Shown here one piece after another: positions 21,661 to 33,000 of a stretch of 64,000 nt of DNA. The stretch comes from Lasiosphaeria ovina (taxonomy: Eukaryota > Ascomycota > Sordariomycetes > Sordariales > Lasiosphaeriaceae), in NCBI GenBank assembly GCA_033439765.1, contig JAULSN010000002.1, positions 7,130,001 through 7,194,000 of the forward strand. Reading direction: 5' to 3'. Within the stretch, counting starts at the first letter, position 1. The number at the start of each line of letters is the position of its first letter. Below the pieces are notes generated by a model. That model did no database searches. It was not told the origin of the DNA and saw only the letters and a program-made list of their open reading frames with translations. The translations under genes and the position numbers were made by a program.

Positions 21661-23401
21661 CTACCTCTTGTCGACAAAAACATCCATGTTTGCCTGCCTC
21701 ACAAACCAGCCGCACACGAGGTCCCAGTCGCGCAGCGGCTCGACCAGCTCGAAGCGGAACTTCATCAGCAAGCTCGGCACCAGCTTGGCGATCTGGACGG
21801 CGGCGAGGTGGCGGCCCATGCACATGCGCGAGCCGGCGCCGAACGCCAGCATGGCGCGCTTCATTGCAGCCACCCTCTCGGCATGCGCCTCGGCCGACTC
21901 GCCGGCGGCGCGCAGCCAGCGCTCGGGGCGGAACTGCTTGGGCTCGGGCCCCCACACGGGGTCGAGCAGGTGGATGGGCCAGGCGTGGCAGCCGACCTGT
22001 ACGCCGGCCGGCACGCGCGAGCCGTCGCGCATGGCCAGCCCCGCCGCCGGCACCACGCGCTCCAGCGGCAGCCCCACGGGCGGGTGGATGCGCAGGCTCT
22101 CCTGGACGACGGCGTCGAGGTACGGCAGCCGCTGGCTCTGCTCCCACGACACGGGGAAGGTAAGGCCAGGGGCCGCGGCGTCGAGCTCGGCTAGCAGCCG
22201 CGCGCGCACGCCCGCGTGCCGCAGCACCATGTAGAATAGGGTGCGCAGGGCGATGGCGACCGTGTCGGAGCCGGCCATGATGTTGGTGGTGGTGTAGATG
22301 ACGACGGTGCGCGAGTCGACGACGGCCGGGTGCGTCTCCTGCGCGTCGAGGAAGTGGTCGATGAAGAGCCGCGGCGACGGCGCCTTCTGTTCCGTGTCCC
22401 CCGAGGACGAGGTTGCGATTAGCGCCGCCTGCCGGTCGCGGATCAGCGAGGCCGCGATGGTCGCGAACGGGTTCGTCCGGTCGCGGAAGATGTTGACGAC
22501 CCAGTTCTTGCGCTGCAGCCAGTCCAGCCAGGGCATTTGCGATTCCTGCCGCATTTAATGGGTTAATGGATTACATAGAATTGGGGACCGGCAAGAAAAC
22601 ATACGGGCGAGATGACGTCGAGCCGGGCGTCGAGCCGGGCGATCATGTGGTTGACGTCCTCGCCGCGCTCGAGAAAGCCGAAGGCCTTGCCGTAGGTCAT
22701 GATGGCCATGACGTCAAAGGCATCTAACCCAGAAGTTAGCCGCCATCAACAGACACAGAACGATTGGGGGAAGAGACACGCACAGTACTGCATCCAGCCG
22801 GCCAGATCGCAGGCCTTCTTCACCTTGGCCTGCACAATCAGCTCGTCGATGCGGCGGACCATGGTCTCGATGCACTGGTCGACAATGGGCTCAAATTCGA
22901 GCGCCGACTTGAAGCCGTAGGCGGCGGCCACGGGCTGCTTCAGCGCCGCATGGTACGCCGGGTCGCGCGTCGTGAACAGGTTATACCCGATCTTTTCGCC
23001 GACCCAGCCCTCGAAGGGCTGGTAGAAGGGGCTCTGCAGCCAAGACAGTCAACGTCAGGGTCAAGTTGATTGTCGGGAATCTGTGAGCGTAGGTAAGTAC
23101 CGACCTTGAGGAAGCCCTGGCCGGGGCCGTAGATCTTGGGGATGTAGGCCGGGTCGGCGATGCTGAGCATGTTGGGGCCGACGCGCACCACGGGGCCGTG
23201 CCGCTCGTGCAGAGCCACGCGCGTGAGGTGGCTCCGGCGGCTGCGCACGTCGCGGAACCGCCAGTAGTCGGTGAGCTTGGCGAGCAGCGGGCCTGGGTAC
23301 CGGCTCAGGGGGTGCAGGAAGATCTGGTAGAGCGGATACAGCAGCGTCGCGAGGGCCGCCACGCCGACCAGCGGCCAGTTGTCCATGATTGTGTCCATCA
23401 T
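21661..23401 (-). CDS. Cytochrome P450, pisatin-demethylase-like
   Basis: Four exons, 23401-23105, 23033-22784, 22723-22605 and 22545-21661, all junctions in frame, give 516 residues. An N-terminal anchor (WPLVGVAALATLLYPLYQIF) is followed by HPLSRYPGPLLAKLTDYWR, typical of the pisatin demethylase/benzoate-hydroxylase-like fungal P450s. I-helix AGSDTV, ExxR as ESLR, heme loop FGAGSRMCMGR. Start chosen at ATGATGGAC (23401); a later ATG five codons on is possible. Likely tailors the polyketide. It resembles the P450 at 53451-55392, sharing intron positions. Confidence 0.87.
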
Positions 23402-24110
23402 CAGTGATTGCCGTTTGGAACAGCTTGTTAACACACAACTGCTTGGGCTGGGATGCAGTTGTAATGGTGGGCAGCAGTGACTGATTTGACCGCTCTATCA
23501 ATATCTATCTAGAACTAGGTGCCCCTCCCGAGACTGACTCTCGGTAACCAGACCGGCTGCCGTGGATCAGCATATTAATCCTAGCTCCAGCATTTTACTC
23601 GGTGTCGGGTGGTCTCACGCCTCTCGGCCCCCGAGGACCACTCTTCCCGCACGAATGCCACCCTAACCCTCGCATTTTTGCACGCTATGCAAGCGGACAG
23701 CAGATGCGAGTATTCCAGCTGCTAGTTCTGGACTTGTTATCGTGTTTCAGTGCCTGCACCGTATCAGAGGTGCATCATCAGTAATAAGCACAGCCGGATG
23801 ACTCGGGGACGGGACGGGCACACTCCTACGTACATTCACAGTTCTGACTGGGTGCGATACGTGGAGTGCGTCAAGATCAGGGATTACGGAGGCATTGTGG
23901 AGAAATTTGATTAGTGAGTGTAAATGGAGTGGGTGTGGCAACCCCTTGGCTATAAGGCCGTGGTTGACAGCCACTCCCGCTGTAAATATCGAGTAGAGAA
24001 ATAAGAACAAGGGCAATCATTACTTTTAGTACGGCCTGCACGAGAGAAGCAGCTGCCCCTCTCCCACCAAGTATGGCCCATCTTCATCCTAGTCCAGCCC
24101 CAGCCCTCAA
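23402..24110. other. Intergenic between P450 and GMC oxidoreductase
   Basis: About 700 bases containing the P450 promoter and the 3' end of the GMC gene. No gene seen. CGG and CCG triplets spaced by 8 bases at 23543-23556 could suit a Zn2Cys6 regulator, but such pairs arise easily by chance. Confidence 0.35.
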
Positions 24111-26207
24111 CTAATTGCGACTCTTGATTGCATCCGCCAGCTTCTCCGCAAGCATGTCTATCAAACTCATGTTAGCCTTGCCTCACAACACGGCGAGCCA
24201 AGAGGTAAGGAACTACTCACAGATGTGCGTCTGCGGGCCCGGTCCGGGCAACAAGAAGGGGAACGACGCAGAGTCGATAACACGCACTGCGGGCACACGT
24301 CGAAGTCAGTCCAACCACTCTCACACAGACACAGGGGGCGGGTACACTCACGATTCTTGACACCGAACACCTTGCCCGTGGGCCCGACGACGGCACTGGG
24401 GTCGCTGGGCTTGCCCATCTTGCACGTGGCGTGGCCGTGGTGGATGGAGGTGGCGGCGAGCTTGAAGTACTCGAGGATCTGGGCGTCGGTCTGCAGCTGG
24501 GCGCCGGGGAGGAACTCGCCCTGGACGACGGGGGCCATGGCGGGGGAGGCGGCGAAGGCGCGGATGCGCTTGAAGCCAGCCAGCAGCACGTCGATGTCGG
24601 CCTGCGCCGTCAGCCAGTTGGGGTTGATGACGGGCGCGTCGGCTATGCTAGCGCTAACGATGCCCACCGTGCCCACGCTCTGCGGCGCCTGCAGCACCAC
24701 GAATAGGCTCGAGTACCCCTGCCCCGGCGTCGCCCCAGGCGACACGGCGAACGGACTGATCAGGTACTCGACCTCGGGCCAGTCGGCCGGCAGCGCCGCG
24801 AGTGTGGCCGTGGTCGACGCCGAGAAGTTGGTGCGGAACGCCGCGGGGATCTTCTCGAGCGCCGCGAAGTCGCCGCCCGGGTTGGTCAGCGGGCCTGTCT
24901 TGGCCGTGTTGAAGGCGTTGACCGACGCGGGGCTCGCCGTGTCTGGGATGGCCAGATTGGTCTTCCAGGTGAGGGGGATCAGGATGTGGTCGACCAGACC
25001 CTGACCCACGCCCGGCCGGTCCGCCACGACGGTGATGTTGTACTGCGCCAGCGTCGCGGCCGGACCCACGCCCGACACCATGAGCAGCTGTGGCGACTGG
25101 ATGACACCGGCTGAGAGGATGACTTCTTTCCTGGCCGAGAGCGTGAAGGCCGCGGGGCACTTTGTGCTGCTGACCCTAACGCCCGTGGCCGTCTTGCTCG
25201 AGTCGAACAGCACGCGCTCGGCCAGCGTCCCGTCGAAGAGAACCAGGTTGTTACGGCTCAGCACCGGACGCAGGAAGGCCGTGTCGGACGAAGCACGGTG
25301 GCCGGTCCGCGGGTTGAGGGTCAGCACCTGGAACGTGTTCCCGTTGAGCGTGCCCGTGATGAAGGCGCCGGCCCGCGGGAGGCCGGCGGCTGTCAGGCCC
25401 CGGGCAACCCACGTGCCCCAGGCCTCGCCGTAGGCCGGGTAGGTGACGTCCAGGGGCCCTCTGCGGGCCGTGTAGGCGGGGTCGTAGCTTGGCGTGGCGT
25501 TGGGGAAGCGAGTCGCGCTGTTGGGCGGCGTGAAGAGCATACTCTTCTTGTAGTACGGCAGCACGTTGTCCCACGTGTACGACTGGTCGCCTACCGCGTC
25601 GGCAAACTTCTGCAGTGAGCCCTTGGACGCGCGCGAGTAGGCCGCGAAGTTGAGGGAGCTGCAGCCGCCGAGCTGGACAGGTACACGCGTTAGTTCGTGC
25701 GGAGTCGTGGGCGTGGGCGGGTGCCAGTGGCAACGGAGTGTGAATACATACAAGCTTGGCCCGCACAAATGGGGCTACGGTGCCTCCTAGACCCTACAGC
25801 AGATTCCAGTGTCAGCAGCGGACATGGCAAGGACATGAGCATCTTCAGGCTTTAGGACACAAGTCTGGCGGAAATTCACGAACCGGCTGCGGTGTCGTCC
25901 GGAAGCCCCAGCCCGCGGACAAGTTCGTCTCGGCCAAGGCCTCCAGCCTACCAGCATAGGCGGGAACGGCGCTGAGGTTGCCCACGACGTTCTCGGGGAA
26001 GGTGCCGGCCTCAATAACGGCAACGGTGACGCCAGGCGTCTCGCTCAGCCGGTTGGCCAGCGTCAGGCCCGACGTTCCTCCGCCGACAATGACATAGTCG
26101 AACGAGGCAGACCGGCATGGGTCCGTCGCGTGGGAGACGGCGGCTGCCCACACCTGGGCGGGAGCCAGGCACACGGCGAGACTGAGGATGAGGCGCGGGA
26201 GAGCCAT
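24111..26207 (-). CDS. Secreted FAD-dependent GMC oxidoreductase
   Basis: Five exons, 26207-25884, 25793-25752, 25672-24352, 24286-24221 and 24157-24111, all in frame, give 599 residues. A signal peptide precedes the mature enzyme ([17 protein letters not shown]). FAD-binding: [18 protein letters not shown] and AVIEAG; after two splices [12 protein letters not shown] signature [17 protein letters not shown]-terminal catalytic region [12 protein letters not shown] and [15 protein letters not shown]. Family members oxidise alcohols using O2; patulin synthase is a cluster example. Its start lies 840 bases from that of the HR-PKS on the other strand, so the two probably share a promoter. The second exon is only 42 nt. 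Confidence 0.88.
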
Positions 26208-27046
26208 TCTGGGCAGGCTCGCGGGAGGATTGACACTGGACAGCACACAGACGGACACAAACACAGACACAAGAACACGAAACAGGGATGAACCGTGACG
26301 TGAGCAGGAGTGATAAAGAGGACCGAGGACTGGAGGACGAGGAGAGCGGGATCAGCTGGGATGGTAAAGAGCAAAGTCAGCTCCGACTGATCGTCGCGGA
26401 CGGACAGAGACAATATTAAAGGCCCCGACGATGGACATTAGAATCTCGGCGCGTCGCGTCGATCGTGATGAGCGTGAAAAAAAAAAACCAAAAAAAACAG
26501 CCCATATTCCGTATTGCTCACTCAGTACCTGGCTGCCCCTGCGCGCTGCATACGACCTCGTTCCTAATTCCCGGGGCCGGGGTAGCGGATCCTGCTGCAG
26601 AACCGCAGACCGCAGCAGCAGCAGTGCAAGTGCAACAATGCAGGCAGCTCGTTTACTCGCACGAGGCAGACTGCCTGCGACAGCTACGCTAGCTACTCTT
26701 GCCAAGACGTGCGCTGCGAACCAATACTCGGTGCCTTGGGTTGCGCGCCCCCACTCGGGGTCGCTGGTTCTGGTCTGGGTCTGGGTCTGGGGGGGGGGGG
26801 GGGGGGGCGTGGCCGAGTATGTGCCGCCGGGCTGAAGGACACCAAGTAAGGCTGTCCGAGGGCGGCGTAGACGGCCGACACAGCGCCGAAAGCGTCCAGG
26901 TCTGCAACTCGAGCTGACCTCGGGCATATATCACCGACTCTGGGCATTCACATCCCAGGTGAGCGACTAGTAAACAAAATTATGTGAGTAATCAATCAAA
27001 ACTCTGAGCCCCCTTTTTTGTTTGCATGCAGGAGAGTCTCAACACC
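26208..27046. promoter_or_regulatory. Bidirectional promoter region of GMC oxidoreductase and HR-PKS
   Basis: The two genes start outward from this 840-base region. It has a run of 19 G at 26789-26807, A-rich tracts near 26478-26500, and CATATATC at 26930-26937, a possible TATA element about 110 bases before the PKS ATG. No reading frame here is convincing. Confidence 0.45.
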
Positions 27047-27058
27047 ATGACACGCAAC

Positions 27059-27098
<40 letters not shown>

Positions 27099-30000
27099 GC
27101 AATGGCTCGCCCGCCCAGGAAGGCGCCCCGGGCAGTGCCGCCCCCATCGCCATCGTCGGCATGAGCTGCAGATTTGCCGGCGACGCCACAAGCCCGTCCA
27201 AGCTATGGGATCTTTGCGCCAAAGCCGGAGACGCGTGGTCACCAGTTCCCCACGAGCGCTTCGACTCCGCCGGCCTGTACGATAAGCGGAAAGCAACGCG
27301 CGGCCGGGTATGTCCAATATCCTATGTCCCCAGTTCTGATTAGTCTAACTCACCTCGTTGTGCAGTTCGCGGTTCAGGGCGGCTACTTTCTCAAAGACAT
27401 TGCGCTGTTCGACTCGGCGTTTTACAACTACACCACCGACACAGCAAATGTGAGCACCTACCATAGGTATCCCTGTTTCTCGGCTCGAGATGGCGAGACT
27501 GACCGTGTCCCAAACCACTGCAGGCCATGGACCCCCAGATCCGCATGCTCCTCGAGAGCGTGTACGAGAGCATGGAAGACGGTGAGTGCCAGGCCCGCCT
27601 TGGCCAAGTCTGAAAGTTCCTCGAGAGCGAGTTGAGACTGACGCGTGCAAACCACCCCGTGCTCAGCCGGGATCCCGATCCAGAAACTGGCCGGGTCCAA
27701 CACGTCCGTGTACGCGGGCAGCTTCAGCACCGACTACTCGGACATATCGCTCAAGGACCCGTACATCATGCACGAGACGTACAAGACGGGCAACGGCATC
27801 GCCATGCTGTCCAACCGCATCTCGCACTTCTACGACTTCCAGGGCCCCAGCATGACCATCGACGTGGGCTGCTCAACCAGCCTGACCGCCCTGCATCAGG
27901 CCGTGCAGTCGCTGCGGTCCGGCGAGAGTGACCACGCTATCGTCGGCTCGTCGCTCATCTGCCTGTCTCCCGACATGTTTATCGCCATGGCGAACTCGAG
28001 GTAATTACAGCAGTTAGTCTCTCGTCATCGGACATTTACTCACCACGGTGTCTCGTTATCTAGTGTCCTCGGCCCGACAGGCAAGTGCTTCGCCTGGGAC
28101 GAGCGCGCCGAAGGCTACGGCCGCGGCGAGGGCGTGGCGTCCATCCTCCTCAAGCCGCTCGCGGCGGCGCTGCGCGACGGCGACCGCGTGCACGCCGTGG
28201 TGCGCGAGACGGGGCTCAACCAGGATGGCAAGACGCCGACCATCACGTCGCCGTCGTTTGAGGCGCAGGTCAAGCTGATCCGCGACGTGTACCGGCGCGC
28301 GGGGCTGGACCCGTCGGCCGACACGGGCTACGTCGAGGCGCACATGACGGGTACTCCGACGGGCGACCCCATTGAGGCTGAGGCGCTGGCCCGCACGTTC
28401 GGCGCCGGCCGCGCCGCCGGAGATCCCGTGCTAGTCGGGTCCGTGAAGCCCAATCTCGGCCACACGGAGCCCGTGAGCGGGCTGGCGGCCCTCATCAAGA
28501 CCATCTTTGTGCTGCGGGAGGGCGTCATCCCCCCCAATGCCAACTACGACAAGACGAATCCCAAGATCCCGCTTGAGCAGTGGAAGCTCAAGGTTCCTCG
28601 CACCCTGACGACCTGGCCGGCCGACAAGCCGCGGCGAGCGTCGATTAACAACTTCGGATACGGCGGCACCAACGCCCACGTCATTCTCGAGCTGCCCCCG
28701 GCAGAGGCAAGAACAGAAAAGCCCAAAGGCGTGATATCCTATGCCAATGGGACCGACGGAGCCACCAACGGAGCCACGAATGGCCACGCCAATGGCCATG
28801 CAAATGGACATGCCAATGGGACCACGAACGGAACAAATGGCCACACCAATGGCTACGCAAATGACAGCACCAACGGCTACTCGAATGGTGTCACCAATGG
28901 TCATGCAAATGGAACCACCAACGGCCATTCAAACGGTACCACCAACGGGCACACCAACGGGCACACCAACGGGCACACCAACGGGCACACCAACGGGCAC
29001 ACCAACGGGCACACCAACGGGCACACCAACGGGCACACCAACGGCCACAGCAACAGCGAGCTCGGCTCCAAGGTCTACGTCCTCAGCGCCAAGGACTCGG
29101 CGGGCGCGGCGCAGATGAACAAGAACCTGGCCGCGTACCTGCGGGAGCCGTCTTCAGCGCTGCCGAGCGCCACGGACCTGGCCTTCACGCTGGCGGAGCG
29201 CAAGTCGCGGTTCCCGTGGACGACGGTGGTGCGCGCGACCAGCCTGACGGAGCTGGCCGACAAGCTCGGCGACGCGGACCGCGTGCCGGCGCGGGCGTCA
29301 CGCGTGCCGCGGCTGGGCTTCGTCTTTAACGGCCAGGGCGCGCAGTGGCACGCCATGGGCCGCGAGCTGATCACCGCGTATCCCGCCTTCCGCCGCTCGC
29401 TGCTGGCCGCCGACGAGATCCTCAAGGACTACGGCGCTACGTGGTCGCTGCATGGTACTGTACCCCCTCACCCCCCATCTCTCTTTAGTTTTTAACTTCT
29501 TTCTTTTGCTTCGTGAAGTCTCGTCCACGATGGCTACTGGTCCAGGACAGCTAACTAACACCGAAACACAGAGGAGCTGCTCCGCGACGAAAAGACGACG
29601 CGCGTGCACGAGATCCGCCTCAGCCAGCCGCTCAGCGTGGCGCTGCAGTTGTGCCTCGTGGACCTGCTGACCGACTGGGGCGTGACGCCGGCGGCGGTGA
29701 CGAGCCACTCGAGCGGCGAGATCGCGGCCGCGTACGCCGTAGGCGCGCTGAGCTTCCGACAGGCGCTGGGCGTGGTCTACTTCCGCGGCGAGCTGGCGCA
29801 GAAGCACAAGGGCGTGGCCGAAGGTGCCATGCTGGCTGCCGGGCTGGGCGCCGAGGCGGCGGCTGCGTACGTCAAGGACACCAAGACGGGCAAGGCCGTG
29901 ATAGCGTGCCACAACAGCCCCGACAGCGTCACCATCTCAGGCGACGCGACGGCCGTCGACGAGGTGTCGGCGCGCCTGTCGGCTGACGGCATCTTTGCGC

Positions 30001-33000
30001 GCCGCCTCAACGTGCCGCTGGCGTACCACTCGCACCACATGCAGGCCATGGCGGCCGACTACACGGACGCGCTGCGCGAGGTCATGATGCCGGCCGAGGG
30101 CCGCTGGAGCGGCGCGCTGTTCGCGTCGCCCGTCACGGGCGGGCTCGTGTCGACTCCCAAGGCCCTGACGCCTGAGCACTTTGTGCGTAACCTCGTCAGC
30201 CCGGTGCTGTTCTCGCAGGCCTTCGACCAGATGTGCTTCGGCTCGCTCGACGGGCAGGCCAAAGAGGGAGACGAGGCCGTGGCCAACGTCGACGTCATCG
30301 TCGAGATCGGCGCGCACGGCACGCTGGCCGGCCCGATCCGCCAGATCCTCAAGGACCGCAAGACCAAGCCCGCGTACGTGTCGGTGCTCAAGCGCCAGGC
30401 CGACGCCGTGCAAACGGTACAGGACGCCGCGTGCGCGCTAGTGGCGCAGGGCTGGCCCGTGTCACTGGCCGGCGTCAACTTGCACGCCGACGGCGCCTTC
30501 GTCGCGGACCTGCCGGGCTATGCCTGGAACCATGCGACGCCGTGCTGGGCCGAGTCGCGGCTGTCACGCGAGTACCGCCACAAGCGCTTTAACCCGCACG
30601 AGCTGCTGGGAAGCCCCATCGCGGGCACCAACCGCCAGACGCCGACGTGGCGCAGCTTCCTGCGCGCGATTGACGTGCCGTGGCTGGCCGACCACAAGCT
30701 GGGCAGCGACGTCGTGCTGCCCGGTGCCGGCTACGTGGCCATGGCCATCGAGGCTGTGCGGCTGTTGGCCGACGACCCGACCGAGGAGACCATCGCTGGG
30801 TATCGCCTGCGCGAGATCGAGTTTGTCAACGCGCTGACGATCCCCGACACTGTGCTCGGCGTCGAGGTGCAAATCGTGCTTTCGCCCAGCAGCGACAAGG
30901 AGCTCGAGTCCAAGGGCTGGTACAACTTCGAGGTGTGGTCCGTCTCGCTCACCGACGACAGCTGGATCCAGCACTGCAAGGGTAGCGTCACGGCCGAGAC
31001 GGTCGTCAAGACCAAAGAGGCGTCCACCAAGTTCACCACCCCGGCTCCGCTGGCCAAGTCCTTCTTCGCGCCAGACTCGAAGCAGCCGATCCGCGAGGTC
31101 ACGCCCGAAGCCATCTTCGCCGGCCTCCGCGCCATGAACCTGTTCCACGGGCCCGTCTTCCAAAACCTCCGTGCCAGCTACACGGCGGCGAACAAGTCAA
31201 TCACGTCGCTGGTCGTGTCGCCCGCCGCAGAGCCGGGCGACAACATGGTTGGGGAGCGTCCGTACGTGCTACACCCGACCACGCTAGACTCGCTCATCCA
31301 GGCTGCCTTCGTGTCCATCCCCGACTCGACGCGGCAGGGCGCCATGGCGGTGCCGCGGTCACTGCGCCACCTGTACGTTCCCCGGACACTGAACCGCGGC
31401 GTCGGCGAGGGCCTGACGGCTTTTGTCGAGCTCGAGCGCGCGGACCGCCGCGGCGCCACCGTCAGCGCCGTGGCCGTCAATGGCGAAGGTGACGACGCGA
31501 CTGCCGAGCGGCTGGAAATTGACGGGCTGTACTGCCAGGCCGTGCCGCTCGACACGGGTGATGCTGAGGGACAGGCATCGGCGGCCATCTGCTCCGAGAT
31601 GCGCTGGGAGGTCGACGTCGCCAAGGGCCCGGTGCCGGCGCCCTTCAAGGATTCGCTGCAGCAGCAGGTCGTCTTTGACGACGAGAGCCGCGGCTTCGAG
31701 AGGAAGCTTGACAGAGTAACGTTCAACTTTGTCGCGGACGCCATCAAGCAGCTCGCTGGCGACAGCGAGACGGCCAGAGCCCCGCATCTCCAGCGATTGT
31801 ACGCCTGGATGCAGACTGTCGTCACCAAGGGGCAGGCGGGCGAGCTCGGACCGGGCAGCCGCGTGTGGGCCAGGGCCGGCGCCGGAGTCAAGCAGAAGCT
31901 GGCCGACGACTTGGAGGCTGAAAACGCGGCGGGAAGACTGCTCTCGCGCGTGGGGCCGCAGCTGGCTGACATCGTGAGGGGTGCTGTCGACGCCGAGGCC
32001 CTGCTGAAGCAGGACGACCTGCTCGACCTGTATTACGAGGCGCTGCCGCGGTTGAGCCAGCGCAGCTTCGCCCATCTGCAAGGCTTCGTAGCACAGTTCG
32101 CCGTCGCACAGCCCGGGGCCAACGTTCTCGAGATCGGCGGACGATCTGGAGCCGTCACTACGTGGGTCATGAAAGCCTTTGAAGCCAAGGCCACTGAGGG
32201 AGAATCGGGCACGCTGCTGGGACAATATGACTTCACCGATGTTGTGGCCGACAGGTTCGAGCTGGCCAAACAGAAGCTCGAGCAATGGACGGCTTCATTG
32301 GCCTTCAAGACGCTCGATCTCCGCAACGACCCCATCGCGCAGGGCTTTGCCGAGAGCAGCTATGACCTCGTAGTAGTGTCGCCGGGCGCATTGCTTGGTT
32401 TGGCAAGTGGCACACCCGACGAGCTGTCGCGGTCGCTCGCCAATGCTCGTCGCTTGCTGAAGGCCGGCGGCAAGCTAGCGATGGTCGAGACCACCAGCGC
32501 GCGTATGGACACGCACTTGGTCTTTGGCGGCCTGCCCAACTGGTGGCAGAGTGGGCTGAGCAGTGAGGATGGCTCAGTTGTTTCGCTCAAGCGCTGGAGC
32601 GAGGTCCTCAGCCAGGCAGGTTTCGCCGGGGCCGAGGTCGAGATCGGCGACAGCGAGGACGCCCAGTACCGCTCCAGCAGCGTCATCTTCACTACTGCTG
32701 TTGAGGCGTCCGCTTCCGCCTATCCGACAGCTGTGTCCATCGTCCACACGCGCGACGCCGCACCGACGCAGAAGTGGCTGGAGGAGGTGCAAGCTGCCAT
32801 CGCCGCGCAAACGGGCGCCTCTGTCCAAGTTGAGCGCCTCAGCGAGGTCGAAGCCAAGCCCGATGTCGTGTACATCTTCACGCCCGACATGGTAACGCCA
32901 TTCCTGAACACCATGGACGAGGCCGAGTTCGAACAGCTCAAGACGCTGGTGGTCCAGGGCCAAGGCCTGCTGTGGCTCAGCCGCGGCAGCGCGACCACTT

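Noticed and set aside
26431..26835. Plus-strand frame of 134 codons in the shared promoter
   Set aside because: Reads through A-rich and G19 tracts and ends in poly-Gly; not protein-like.
28741..29051. CRISPR-like array
   Set aside because: 12-bp units without spacers, in frame in a eukaryotic gene; a coding minisatellite.
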